DNA of 23,528 nt from an uncultured Bacillaceae bacterium (GCA_904501845.1 CAJGCH010000010.1:1-23528); one strand, 5' to 3'. Positions 1 to 6,784 are shown, counted from the first letter of the stretch. The notes: generated from the sequence alone by a model not told the origin. Program-made: numbers and translations.

Positions 1-156
1 CACCCTTTCCTTCTCAATCGCCCTCTCAAGGCTTTGAAGGGCCATTTGGATGCCTTTACGGCTGTCATTCCGGCATTCAATCACAAACGGATCCTCCAAA
101 TCCTTTATTGTGCTCAGCTTCCCCTTTATTTCTGCAATGGTAATCTTAGTCAGCAT
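1..156 (-). CDS. rnhB: Ribonuclease HII, N-terminal part (runs off the left edge)
   Basis: The first 52 codons of RNase HII, the endonuclease that cuts the RNA strand of RNA-DNA hybrids and removes misincorporated ribonucleotides. The visible protein starts MLTKITIAEIKGKL and includes EDPFVIECRNDSRKG, matching the N-terminal substrate-binding extension of Bacillus RnhB (B. subtilis has QDPFIAQCENDPRKS at this place). The catalytic DEDD residues lie beyond the window. ATG at 156 is preceded by AAAGGA with 8 bases of spacing. It follows rbgA as in B. subtilis, but an intrinsic terminator (192-221) lies between them, so it depends on read-through or on a promoter I cannot see. Identity is from the N-terminal extension and synteny only. 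Confidence 0.88.
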   Translation of the reverse strand, partial: MLTKITIAEIKGKLSTIKDLEDPFVIECRNDSRKGIQMALQSLERAIEKERV

Positions 157-191
157 TTCCCTAATCCTTTCAGCTTCGTTTCTGCATAAAT

Positions 192-221
192 AAAGACCCC
201 GTTCGGTTAGTAGGGGTCTTT
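192..221 (-). terminator. Intrinsic terminator after rbgA
   Basis: Nine-base inverted repeat AAAGACCCC (192-200) and GGGGTCTTT (213-221) with a 12-base loop. Read on the minus strand it is followed by ATTTAT, a modest U-rich tail. It lies 15 bases after the rbgA stop and 36 bases before the rnhB start. Termination may be partial because the tail is interrupted. Confidence 0.7.
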
Positions 222-236
222 CGTTTTCCATATTTA

Positions 237-1097
237 TTATACCTCATCTGACTCGTTTGGTCGTTCAAAAGTCAGCCTGCCAAATTTCTCTGTACGGATA
301 TCACGGATAATCAATTCTGCTGTCTTATCATAATCCACAAGTCCGCGACCAGCCAGGCAGCCTCTCTTAGCACCAATCTGATCAAAGGCCTCAACGATTT
401 CTTCTGGAATCTCTTCCAAATCATAACGTTCCTTTAAACGAGTCGGATATTCTGCCTCAAGGAAATGGAGCCCGTAAATAGCAATATCATGCAAATTCAA
501 GATTGTATCTTTTATAGCTCCTGTAACGGCAAGCTTATAGCCTACCTCCTGGTCTTCAAATTTTGGCCAAAGGATTCCTGGCGTATCAAGAAGTTCCAGT
601 TCCTTGCCGACTTTAATCCATTGCTGAGCTTTTGTAACTCCTGGCATATTGCCCGTCTTTGCGATATTCTTTCCAGCAAGACGATTAATAAGCGTCGATT
701 TTCCGACATTTGGGATACCGACAATCATAGCCCGAATAGCGCGCGGTTTAATGCCGCGTGATTTCATCTTTTCGATTTTATCCTTGAGCACATCTTGAGC
801 GCCGGACATAATGCTTTTCAAGCCTGTTCCCTGATGGGCATTGACTGCGACAGCCTTAATGCCCTTGCCAGCGAAATACGTAAGCCATTCATTCGTTCTA
901 TGCTGGTCAGCCATGTCTGCCTTATTTAAGATCACAAGGCGCGGCTTATGTTGTATGATTTCGTCAATCATCGGATTCCTTGATGATTGGGGCAGCCTCG
1001 CATCAACCAGTTCAAAAATGATATCCACTAATTTTAATTTTTCTGTTACTTCACGCCGAGCTTTTGCCATATGCCCGGGAAACCATTGTATTGTCAT
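237..1097 (-). CDS. rbgA: 50S ribosome assembly GTPase RbgA (YlqF)
   Basis: Circularly permuted GTPase needed for late assembly of the 50S subunit in Bacillus, acting in the cytoplasm on the 45S precursor. In the 286-residue protein the G4 motif NKAD (58-61) comes before the P-loop GIPNVGKST (127-135), then PGVT (152-155) and DTPG (171-174), the order G4-G1-G2-G3 typical of YlqF/YawG proteins. The N-terminus MTIQWFPGHMAKA is highly conserved, and His9 is the residue reported as catalytic in B. subtilis RbgA. The C-terminal third is the RNA-binding domain. ATG at 1097 has GAAGGTGA upstream. It lies 17 bases after lepB, probably in one transcript with it, and before rnhB. Length matches the family (282 residues in B. 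subtilis). Confidence 0.97.
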   Translation of the reverse strand: MTIQWFPGHMAKARREVTEKLKLVDIIFELVDARLPQSSRNPMIDEIIQHKPRLVILNKADMADQHRTNEWLTYFAGKGIKAVAVNAHQGTGLKSIMSGAQDVLKDKIEKMKSRGIKPRAIRAMIVGIPNVGKSTLINRLAGKNIAKTGNMPGVTKAQQWIKVGKELELLDTPGILWPKFEDQEVGYKLAVTGAIKDTILNLHDIAIYGLHFLEAEYPTRLKERYDLEEIPEEIVEAFDQIGAKRGCLAGRGLVDYDKTAELIIRDIRTEKFGRLTFERPNESDEV

Positions 1098-1114
1098 ACT
1101 TTCACCTTCAACTC

Positions 1115-1672
1115 TTATTCCACTAGTCCAAAGTCCTCAATCGGCCAGTATACCAAGCTTGTCTTGCCAAGGATCTCACTGATTTTCACCGTGCCGATAT
1201 GTCGGCTGTCTTTTGAGTAGCGTCTGTTATCGCCCATTACGAACACTTCGCCTTCAGGAACCGTTGCCTCACCCGTGATTTCTTCAAGAGTGAATGGCTC
1301 AGTTAGCGGTCCGTCAATCACTTGTTTCTTATAGTCAGCCAAATAAGGTTCCTCATAAGCAGTACCATTCACATAAAGCGTATCATCCTTATACTCTATT
1401 GTGTCACCAGGAAGGCCGATTACTCGTTTAATATAATCCTTTTCTTCCGTGGCATGGAAGACGACAATATCAAAGCGTTCCGGCTCGCCGATTTTGTAGG
1501 CTATCTTATTCACAACCATGCGGTCCTGATCCTTCAATGTTGGCATCATGGATAATCCGTCAACCAAGATAGGGGCAAACAAGAAGTACCGAATGATTGC
1601 CGCAAGCAATATGGCAATCACTAATGCCTTAACCCACTCAAAGATTTCATTTTTCTCCTTATGCTTCGCCAT
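1115..1672 (-). CDS. lepB: Type I signal peptidase
   Basis: Membrane-anchored serine protease that removes signal peptides from secreted proteins on the outer face of the membrane. The 185-residue protein has a short charged N-terminus, one membrane segment (about 14-34), the catalytic serine in DGLSMMPT (Ser41), the catalytic lysine in YIKRVIGLPGD (Lys82), and the GDNR box near the C-terminus, the layout of the Bacillus SipS/SipT (P-type) enzymes. I chose ATG at 1672 over the ATG at 1690 because GGGGTG lies 5 bases before it, whereas 1690 has no ribosome-binding site. It has its own promoter (1710-1737), sits between rplS and rbgA, and is absent from this position in B. subtilis. Which Sip paralogue it corresponds to cannot be told. 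Confidence 0.96.
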   Translation of the reverse strand: MAKHKEKNEIFEWVKALVIAILLAAIIRYFLFAPILVDGLSMMPTLKDQDRMVVNKIAYKIGEPERFDIVVFHATEEKDYIKRVIGLPGDTIEYKDDTLYVNGTAYEEPYLADYKKQVIDGPLTEPFTLEEITGEATVPEGEVFVMGDNRRYSKDSRHIGTVKISEILGKTSLVYWPIEDFGLVE

Positions 1673-1709
1673 GTCAACACCCCGTATCATCTATCTGTCT
1701 ATACGTTTA

Positions 1710-1737
1710 AATATAACCCAATACATGCAAAAAGCAA
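1710..1737 (-). promoter_or_regulatory. Probable SigA promoter of lepB-rbgA
   Basis: Minus-strand TTGCTT (1732-1737), 16-base spacer, TATATT (1710-1715). It lies just after the rplS terminator and about 38 bases before the lepB start, so it explains how lepB-rbgA is expressed separately from rplS. Motif match only. Confidence 0.6.
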
Positions 1738-1755
1738 TCAATATCTCCATGATGT

Positions 1756-1787
1756 GAAAAAGGAGCTTGTGTTTGCACAAGCTCCTT
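1756..1787 (-). terminator. Strong intrinsic terminator after rplS
   Basis: Perfect 12-base stem AAGGAGCTTGTG (1760-1771) and CACAAGCTCCTT (1776-1787) with a 4-base loop. On the minus strand the stem runs into a T tract and then CAC. It lies 25 bases after the rplS stop. Confidence 0.92.
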
Positions 1788-1812
1788 GTATCCACTCACG
1801 TTAGTCACGTAA

Positions 1813-2157
1813 TTATCGGATTTCTTTGATACGCGCTGCTTTACCGCGTAGGTTACGCAAGTAGTAAAGCTTAGCACGGCGTACTTTACCGCGACGGATA
1901 ACTTCCAATTTAGCGATGCGTGGTGTGTGCAATGGGAATGCACGCTCTACGCCAACACCGTAGGAAATTTTGCGGACTGTGAAAGTTTCACTGATTCCGC
2001 CTCCACGACGCTTGATTACTACGCCTTCGTATACCTGAATACGCTCACGAGTTCCCTCAACTACCTTCACGTGTACACGTACTGTATCACCAGGACGGAA
2101 AGAAGGAAGGTCAGTTCTAAGTTGTTCCTTCGTGATTTCTTCGATTAATTTATGCAT
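1813..2157 (-). CDS. rplS: 50S ribosomal protein L19
   Basis: Large-subunit protein located at the interface with the 30S subunit. The 114 residues from MHKLIEEITKEQLR to RIKEIR match bacterial L19 from end to end, including FRPGDTVRVHVKVVEG and the basic GKVRRAKLYYLRNLRGK tail. The open frame extends 21 codons further upstream, but ATG at 2157 is preceded by GGAAGGAG and is the conserved start. It follows trmD after a 136-base gap that may hold a promoter or leader, and it ends at a strong terminator. The trmD-rplS order is conserved across bacteria. Confidence 0.98.
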   Translation of the reverse strand: MHKLIEEITKEQLRTDLPSFRPGDTVRVHVKVVEGTRERIQVYEGVVIKRRGGGISETFTVRKISYGVGVERAFPLHTPRIAKLEVIRRGKVRRAKLYYLRNLRGKAARIKEIR

Positions 2158-2293
2158 CGTATTCAACTCCTTCCAAGCAATGCTCTTGCCAACCCTGATT
2201 GATGTATGACAGCGGAACATTGTTATAAAGAGAAAAGGCTTTACACCTTAACTCACAGGGTCTATCTTACCATATTAATTGCAGCTTTTGCAA
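2158..2293 (-). promoter_or_regulatory. trmD-rplS intergenic leader region with candidate promoter
   Basis: On the minus strand TTGCAA (2288-2293), 18 bases, TAAGAT (2264-2269) is a fair SigA promoter match. Separately, ACCCTG (2256-2261) can pair with CAGGGT (2192-2197), giving a long-range stem ahead of the rplS ribosome-binding site. L19 leaders that bind their product are known in Bacillota, and this is the right position, but I cannot verify the consensus by eye. If the promoter is used, the 5' arm of the stem would be partly lost, so the two readings compete. Gap of 136 bases. Confidence 0.4.
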
Positions 2294-3037
2294 CTATCTA
2301 TTTTCATTTTTTATCTCATCCAGCCATTTTTTCTCGGATGGTGATAATTCATAGCTGTCGAGAAGATCAGGACGGCGCTCATACGTCCTTCTCAAAGACT
2401 CTTTCTGCCGCCATTCCTCAATATGCTTGTGATTGCCGGACAAGAGCACATCCGGCACCTTCATCCCTCTGAAATCAGCTGGTCTTGTATAATGAGGATG
2501 CTCAAGAAGACCTGAACTGTATGAATCAAGCACTGGTGAATCCTCATTTCCAAGTACACCCGGCAAGAGCCGCACAACGCTGTCGATGATGACCATCGCA
2601 CCAAGCTCCCCGCCTGTCAGCACAAAGTCGCCAATGGAGATTTCATCTGTTACGGCGAATTCCCTGATTCTCTCGTCATAGCCTTCATAATGACCGCATA
2701 CAAAGACAAGCTGCTCCTCACCCGCCAGCTCTTCTGCTTTCTTTTGGGTAAATCGTTCCCCTTGAGGACAGAGGAGGATTACTCTTGGTTTCTTCCCCTC
2801 TGACGTTGGGGCAGCTATTTGTTCAAGCGCATCAAAGATTGGCTGTGGCTTCAGGACCATTCCAGCTCCCCCGCCATACGGGTAATCATCAACAGATTGA
2901 TGCTTATTATCAGAGAACTCCCTGAAATTATGGGTATGGTATTCCGCCGCACCCTTCTCAGCCGCTTTCTTAAGGATAGAAGAGCCTAAAACACCTTCAA
3001 ACATTTCAGGGAATAATGTCAGTACATCTATTCTCAT
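2294..3037 (-). CDS. trmD: tRNA (guanine-37-N1)-methyltransferase
   Basis: SAM-dependent SPOUT methyltransferase that makes m1G37 next to the anticodon and so prevents +1 frameshifts. The 247-residue protein begins MRIDVLTLFPEMFEG and carries the deep trefoil-knot motifs YGGGAGM (54-60), CGHYEGYDER (114-123) and SIGDFVLTGGE (134-144). Arg156 and Asp171 correspond to the catalytic R154 and D169 of the E. coli enzyme by spacing from the PGVLG motif. Its ATG overlaps the rimM stop by one base (TAATG), so translation is probably coupled. It is part of ylqD-rimM-trmD, usually with rplS. Length is standard. Confidence 0.98.
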   Translation of the reverse strand: MRIDVLTLFPEMFEGVLGSSILKKAAEKGAAEYHTHNFREFSDNKHQSVDDYPYGGGAGMVLKPQPIFDALEQIAAPTSEGKKPRVILLCPQGERFTQKKAEELAGEEQLVFVCGHYEGYDERIREFAVTDEISIGDFVLTGGELGAMVIIDSVVRLLPGVLGNEDSPVLDSYSSGLLEHPHYTRPADFRGMKVPDVLLSGNHKHIEEWRQKESLRRTYERRPDLLDSYELSPSEKKWLDEIKNENR

Positions 3038-3555
3038 TAATCCAGCAACCCTTCCATAGGCTCAATGATGATGGACTGGGCATCAACATCAATTTCCTTA
3101 ACTACGTCATCAATATAAGGAATAAGCACTTCTTTGCCGTTTTTCCCTTTAATGACCCATACATCATTTGCACCTGGGGAGAGGATTTCCTTAATGACGC
3201 CGATTTGCTCGCCCGCTGCCGTGGAAACCGTGCAGCCAATGATTTCATGGTAATAGTATTCACCTTCATCCAATGCTCCCAGCTGCTCATCAGATACTTT
3301 TAAAACGCCTTCTTTATACCCTTCTACCTTCTCAATACTCTCATGGCCCTCAAATGTCAGCAAATAAAAATTCTTATGCTGACGGGACGAAGAAACAACA
3401 ACCTCAATTGGGTCTTTTGCATTCTTCTTGAAGATATAAAGTGTGCTGCCTTTTTGATAGCGTTCCTCCGGAAAATCAGTTGAAGAAACGACACGCACCT
3501 CTCCTCTAATACCATGAGTGTTTACAATCTTTCCGACCTTGTACCATTTTTGCAT
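3037..3555 (-). CDS. rimM: Ribosome maturation factor RimM
   Basis: 30S assembly factor that binds ribosomal protein S19 and helps mature the 3' domain of 16S rRNA. The 172-residue protein has the N-terminal RimM barrel (KVGKIVNTHGIRGEVRV) and a C-terminal PRC-barrel (GANDVWVIKGKNGKEVLIPYI). The start is not clean. ATG at 3555 (MQKWYKVGK) fits B. subtilis RimM in length, but its GAGGTG lies 12 bases upstream. A GTG at 3570 in the same frame would add five residues but has no spaced ribosome-binding site. Only 17 bases separate ATG 3555 from the ylqD stop, and the last base of rimM overlaps trmD. Confidence 0.95.
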   Translation of the reverse strand: MQKWYKVGKIVNTHGIRGEVRVVSSTDFPEERYQKGSTLYIFKKNAKDPIEVVVSSSRQHKNFYLLTFEGHESIEKVEGYKEGVLKVSDEQLGALDEGEYYYHEIIGCTVSTAAGEQIGVIKEILSPGANDVWVIKGKNGKEVLIPYIDDVVKEIDVDAQSIIIEPMEGLLD

Positions 3556-3572
3556 ATTCTTTATGTTCACCT

Positions 3573-3959
3573 CTATTTAAATTCATCGACGATCCCATCT
3601 TTGACGATGATGGTCTTAGTTTGCACAATTTCTTCCCACTTCTGCCCTATTTCCACATCAACGATTGCTTGTACTTCCCGTTCCTTCAATTCACTTCCGT
3701 AAGGAAGGATATCAAGCTGTTGAATTTGAAAATCAAGCAGCTTGATTTTCTCTTTCCTGACGTCAATTTCCTTCTCGAAATGTGTCTTCAGGCTGACAGG
3801 CTGAAATTTTTTCGTCTTTTCAAGCTTCTTCAGTTCAAATCGAAGCTGATCGCATTCCTTCTTCAGGACTGCTTTCTTGGAGTTAAATTGGTCTAAGAGC
3901 TCAAGCTTACTTTTCTCAGTCAATATTTGCTTTACGATCACATTTTGCAAAATTTTCAC
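3573..3959 (-). CDS. ylqD: YlqD family protein, function unknown
   Basis: A 128-residue protein of the Bacillus YlqD family, whose function is not established. Residues about 12-70 are rich in Lys, Glu, Gln and Leu with heptad-like spacing (KKECDQLRFELKKLEKTKK), suggesting a coiled coil; the C-terminal part (about 75-128) looks like a small beta domain. The open frame extends to 3986, but GTG at 3959 is favoured because AGAGGTGG lies 6 bases upstream and the resulting length equals that of B. subtilis YlqD. It is the first gene after a clear promoter (3996-4024) and is followed by rimM and trmD, hinting at a link with ribosome or RNA metabolism by context only. Confidence 0.88.
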   Translation of the reverse strand: MKILQNVIVKQILTEKSKLELLDQFNSKKAVLKKECDQLRFELKKLEKTKKFQPVSLKTHFEKEIDVRKEKIKLLDFQIQQLDILPYGSELKEREVQAIVDVEIGQKWEEIVQTKTIIVKDGIVDEFK

Positions 3960-3995
3960 ATTTAGCCACCTCTTTCGTCTTGCCATATCAACCGT

Positions 3996-4024
3996 TTATT
4001 AACATCCAGCCTATGTCCTGACAA
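3996..4024 (-). promoter_or_regulatory. SigA promoter of ylqD-rimM-trmD
   Basis: Minus-strand TTGTCA (4019-4024), 17-base spacer, TAATAA (3996-4001). The predicted start site near 3989 gives a leader of about 30 bases to the ylqD GTG. The upstream khpA terminator makes a separate promoter necessary here. Confidence 0.7.
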
Positions 4025-4363
4025 TGTTGGTGATTATTTAGATGTCGGTTCTGTATTCAATGCACTGCCAGAATTGCTCCAGGCTCCACAGAAAACTCAG
4101 AGCATCAAAAAATTATGTTGATCTATCTATTAAACATGATACTATGTATACTTTTCCTCTTTACCATTCATTATGAAGCAAAATCCCTATGAACGGAAAC
4201 TTTTTTGTCCAGATAAGATAGGTTTTTTTGCGATGGGTGACCGCTGAATAAATGACCGGTGTTCATGGTCACGTCACCACGGACGTCCATCTTCCAATCG
4301 CGCGGGCAAGGAGATTTGTCCAAGCATCTCCATTCAGCCTGTTTCCTCTCACAGGAATAATAG

Positions 4364-4392
4364 AAAAAAGGAGGGAATTATTCCCTCCTTTT
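4364..4392 (-). terminator. Intrinsic terminator after khpA
   Basis: AAAGGAGGGAA (4367-4377) pairs perfectly with TTCCCTCCTTT (4381-4391) around a 3-base loop. On the minus strand it ends in a run of six T. It lies about 10 bases after the khpA stop and closes the ylxM-ffh-rpsP-khpA unit. Confidence 0.9.
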
Positions 4393-4401
4393 CTTATCGC
4401 T

Positions 4402-4632
4402 TCAATCGCTTATTTCCAAATAGACTTTTTTGTCACTCTTGGATGCAGCAGTATATACCACCGTTCGAATAGCTTTCGCTACCCGCCCCTGTTTGCCAAT
4501 AACTTTCCCCATATCTTGCTGATTAACAGAAAGCGTATAGATGATTTTCTTGGCATGTTCATCCATTGATACGGTCACGTCATCCGGATGATCGACGAGA
4601 GGCTTTACGATTGTTTTAATAAGCTCTATCAT
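4402..4632 (-). CDS. khpA: KH-domain RNA-binding protein KhpA (YlqC)
   Basis: A single KH domain of 76 residues with the GXXG loop in MGKVIGKQGRVAKAIR (about 41-56). In streptococci and other Bacillota KhpA forms a complex with KhpB (Jag/EloR) and binds many RNAs, with effects on cell elongation and division. The B. subtilis homologue is YlqC. ATG at 4632 has AAAGGT 7 bases upstream. It lies 14 bases after rpsP, an association conserved in Bacillota, and is the last gene before a terminator. Length matches the family. Confidence 0.95.
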   Translation of the reverse strand: MIELIKTIVKPLVDHPDDVTVSMDEHAKKIIYTLSVNQQDMGKVIGKQGRVAKAIRTVVYTAASKSDKKVYLEISD

Positions 4633-4646
4633 AACGGACCTTTATA

Positions 4647-4919
4647 TTACTTACCTTGTTTAGCGTTATGGAATTTCTCCATGATGCCTTCTTTAGACAA
4701 CAAGTTACGAACTGTGTCAGAAGGTTTAGCACCATTTTGAAGCCATTTCAAAGTTAGTTCCTCGTCGATTTTCACTTCAGCTGGGTTAGCAACTGGGTTG
4801 TAAGTTCCAACTGTTTCGATGAAACGACCGTCACGCGGGGAACGAGAATCTGCTACTACAATACGATAGAAAGGAGACTTTTTAGCTCCCATACGTTTTA
4901 AACGAATTTTTACTGCCAT
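4647..4919 (-). CDS. rpsP: 30S ribosomal protein S16
   Basis: Small-subunit protein of 90 residues; MAVKIRLKRMGAKKSPFYRIVVADSR is cut short here to its opening MAVKIRLKRMG and the conserved FYRIVVADSRSPRDG, both diagnostic of S16. It helps fold the 5' and central domains of 16S rRNA. ATG at 4919 follows GGAGGTG at 9 bases. A good promoter (4958-4986) sits in the 93-base gap after ffh, so rpsP-khpA can be expressed above the level set by the ylxM-ffh promoter. Confidence 0.98.
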   Translation of the reverse strand: MAVKIRLKRMGAKKSPFYRIVVADSRSPRDGRFIETVGTYNPVANPAEVKIDEELTLKWLQNGAKPSDTVRNLLSKEGIMEKFHNAKQGK

Positions 4920-4957
4920 TGTTTATTGCACCTCCGAATAGTATCACACAAGTAAGT

Positions 4958-4986
4958 ATATTACCAAATCCATATACCCTTGTAAA
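4958..4986 (-). promoter_or_regulatory. SigA promoter of rpsP-khpA
   Basis: Minus-strand TTTACA (4981-4986), 17-base spacer, TAATAT (4958-4963), about 39 bases ahead of the rpsP ATG. One of the better promoter matches in the window, lying between the ffh stop and rpsP. Confidence 0.75.
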
Positions 4987-5012
4987 GTCTTTTTTCTTAA
5001 CACACAACTTTT

Positions 5013-6359
5013 TTACATAAATGGCAACTTAAAGCCGCCTTTTTTCTTGCCTTTTTGTTGCATTCCAGTCATCTGCTTCATCATCTTCTTCATTTCCTCG
5101 AACTGCTTAAGCAATCGGTTGACTTCCTGAATCGGCCTTCCGCTCCCTCTTGCAATCCGTTTGCGCCTGCTGGCGTTGATGATCTCAGGCTGTTCTTTCT
5201 CTTTTTGGGTCATTGATTGAATGATGGCTTCAACATGGGCAATTTGTTTATCATCAATAGACAAATTATTCATACCCTTGATCTTGTTGGCGCCTGGGAG
5301 CATCTTCAGAATATCATCTAATGGCCCCATTTTCTTCACCTGACTCAGCTGTTCAAGAAAATCATCAAACGTGAAGGTGGCTGTGCGCATTTTCTTCTCG
5401 AGTTCACGCGCTTTCGCCTCATCCACATCTGTCTGGGCTTTTTCGATAAGGGTAAGAACATCCCCCATGCCGAGTATTCTCGATGCCATGCGCTCTGGAT
5501 GGAATGGCTCAAGCGCATCCATCTTCTCGCCCATACCAACGAATTTAATCGGCTTTTCTGCCACTGAGCGAATGGAGAGCGCTGCCCCGCCTCGCGTATC
5601 CCCATCAAGCTTCGTTAATATAACGCCGGTAATATCCAGCTGGTCATTAAAGCTCTTGGCTACATTGACGGCATCCTGCCCTGTCATCGCATCGACAACA
5701 AGGAAAATCTCATCTGGCTTCACGGCTTCTTTAATATCCGCCAATTCCCCCATCAAGTTCTCATCAATGTGCAAGCGTCCAGCCGTATCGACCAGCACGT
5801 AGTCGCAATGCTCTTCTTTCGCTTTAGCGACACCTTGCTTGGCGATCTCGACCGGGCTGACCTGGTCTCCTAACGAAAAGACAGGAAAGTTCAGCTGCTT
5901 CCCAAGTGTTTCTAACTGCTTAATTGCTGCCGGCCGATAAATATCCGCTGCGACAAGCATCGGTTTGCGGTTATATTTTTTGCGAAGCAGATTAGCAAGC
6001 TTCCCGGTAGTCGTTGTCTTCCCGGCACCTTGCAAACCAACCATTAAAATGACGGTTGGCGGTCGGTTGGAAACAGCGATTTTGCTCTGCTCTCCACCCA
6101 TTAACTCCGTCAATTCTTCCTTGACGACCTTGATAACCTGCTGACCTGGAGTCAAGCTTTTCAACACTTCTTGACCGATGGCCCTTTCGTTGACACGCTT
6201 GATAAAATCCTTTACAACCTTAAAGTTAACGTCAGCTTCAAGAAGGGCGAGCCTAACCTCTCGCATCATTTCCTTTACATCTGCTTCTGTAACTTTACCT
6301 TTGCCGCGGATTTTTTGAAGAGTGCCTTGCAGTCGGTCGGCTAAACCTTCAAATGCCAT
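5013..6359 (-). CDS. ffh: Signal recognition particle protein Ffh (SRP54)
   Basis: GTPase of the signal recognition particle, which binds signal sequences on ribosomes and delivers them to FtsY at the membrane. The 448-residue protein has the N domain (about 1-90), the G domain with P-loop GLQGAGKTT (108-116), DTAGR (191-195) and TKLDGD (249-254), then the methionine-rich M domain (about 300-435) with the SRP-RNA-binding segment SRRKRIARGSG (398-408). The tail MKKMMKQMTGMQQKGKKKGG is cut here to its sense: Met- and Lys-rich, typical of Ffh. ATG at 6359 has GGAGG 7-8 bases upstream. It lies 11 bases after ylxM. The SRP RNA gene is not in this window. Confidence 0.98.
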   Translation of the reverse strand: MAFEGLADRLQGTLQKIRGKGKVTEADVKEMMREVRLALLEADVNFKVVKDFIKRVNERAIGQEVLKSLTPGQQVIKVVKEELTELMGGEQSKIAVSNRPPTVILMVGLQGAGKTTTTGKLANLLRKKYNRKPMLVAADIYRPAAIKQLETLGKQLNFPVFSLGDQVSPVEIAKQGVAKAKEEHCDYVLVDTAGRLHIDENLMGELADIKEAVKPDEIFLVVDAMTGQDAVNVAKSFNDQLDITGVILTKLDGDTRGGAALSIRSVAEKPIKFVGMGEKMDALEPFHPERMASRILGMGDVLTLIEKAQTDVDEAKARELEKKMRTATFTFDDFLEQLSQVKKMGPLDDILKMLPGANKIKGMNNLSIDDKQIAHVEAIIQSMTQKEKEQPEIINASRRKRIARGSGRPIQEVNRLLKQFEEMKKMMKQMTGMQQKGKKKGGFKLPFM

Positions 6360-6370
6360 TCTGCCGCCTC

Positions 6371-6709
6371 CTAATCTAACTTTTCAAGAGATGCTATTAT
6401 CTCAATGAGTTGCTGTTGAACATGTTTATCAGATAATCCATCCGCTAAATTGCCTAACTTATTGAGCAAAAGGCTGCGTTCCTGTGCTTTTTGAAATAGC
6501 AGCAGCTTCGCCTCATATTCTTCAAGCATCGCTTCTGTTCGTTTAATATTATCATAAACGGCTTGGCGGCTCACCTCATATTCATCAGCGATTTCGCCAA
6601 GAGAATAATCGTCCAGATAATAAAGAGACATGTAACTTTTCTGCTTTGGTGTCAGCAATGATTGATAAAAGTCATATAGGTAATTCATACGCATTGTTTT
6701 TTCGAGCAT
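6371..6709 (-). CDS. ylxM: YlxM family DNA-binding/SRP-associated protein
   Basis: Small helix-turn-helix protein of 112 residues, found next to ffh throughout Bacillota. Residues about 15-65 (LLTPKQKSYMSLYYLDDYSL then EIADEYEVSRQAVYDNIKR) resemble region 4 of sigma factors, i.e. a helix-turn-helix; the rest is helical. Studies in streptococci link YlxM to SRP function by stimulating Ffh/FtsY GTPase activity, so a role in targeting is likely, with DNA binding unproven. The open frame reaches 6784, but ATG at 6709 (MLEKTMRMNYLYDFYQ) has GGAGGG 6 bases upstream and gives the usual length. The upstream extension actually contains the promoter. Confidence 0.95.
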   Translation of the reverse strand: MLEKTMRMNYLYDFYQSLLTPKQKSYMSLYYLDDYSLGEIADEYEVSRQAVYDNIKRTEAMLEEYEAKLLLFQKAQERSLLLNKLGNLADGLSDKHVQQQLIEIIASLEKLD

Positions 6710-6755
6710 CACTGACCCTCCAACTGTGTTAAGTGAAATACCTTTACAAAAATTT

Positions 6756-6784
6756 ATTCTAAAGGGAAAATCAAAGAATGTCAA
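6756..6784 (-). promoter_or_regulatory. Near-consensus SigA promoter of ylxM-ffh
   Basis: Minus-strand TTGACA (6779-6784, perfect -35), 17-base spacer, TAGAAT (6756-6761). The predicted start near 6749 leaves a leader of about 40 bases to the ylxM ATG. It follows the ftsY terminator, so ylxM-ffh is a separate unit from rnc-smc-ftsY. Confidence 0.8.

Larger units (their letters stand above)
3960..4401. other. 442-base spacer between khpA and ylqD, no confident gene
   Basis: The largest non-coding stretch in the window. It holds the khpA terminator at one end (4364-4392) and the ylqD promoter at the other (3996-4024). In between, nested inverted repeats GGTGAC (4236-4241)/GTCACC (4273-4278) and TGACC (4253-4257)/GGTCA (4267-4271) lie beside two T runs on the plus strand (4201-4206 and 4223-4229). 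Reading the minus strand from an ATG near 4330 gives a frame broken by several stops, so a decayed gene is possible. I found no intact protein that I recognise. A weak plus-strand promoter-like pair (TTGATC, 16 bases, TACTAT, about 4119-4146) is probably chance. Confidence 0.5.

Noticed and set aside
4171..4266. Minus-strand ORF of 31 codons in the khpA-ylqD spacer
   Set aside because: Short, low-complexity residues, only a GGTG as possible ribosome-binding site, no recognisable similarity; kept only as part of the spacer description.
4252..4569. Plus-strand ORF of 105 codons over the spacer and antisense to khpA
   Set aside because: It lies opposite a certain gene for half its length, has no ribosome-binding site and resembles no protein I know.
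4920..5012. SRP RNA gene next to ffh
   Set aside because: The gap is only 93 bases and holds a promoter and leader; no SRP Alu or GGAA-tetraloop structure was seen. The RNA is encoded elsewhere in Bacillus.
6710..6784. Upstream extension of ylxM
   Set aside because: In frame, but it contains the -10 and -35 of the ylxM promoter and lies upstream of a good ribosome-binding site at the internal ATG.
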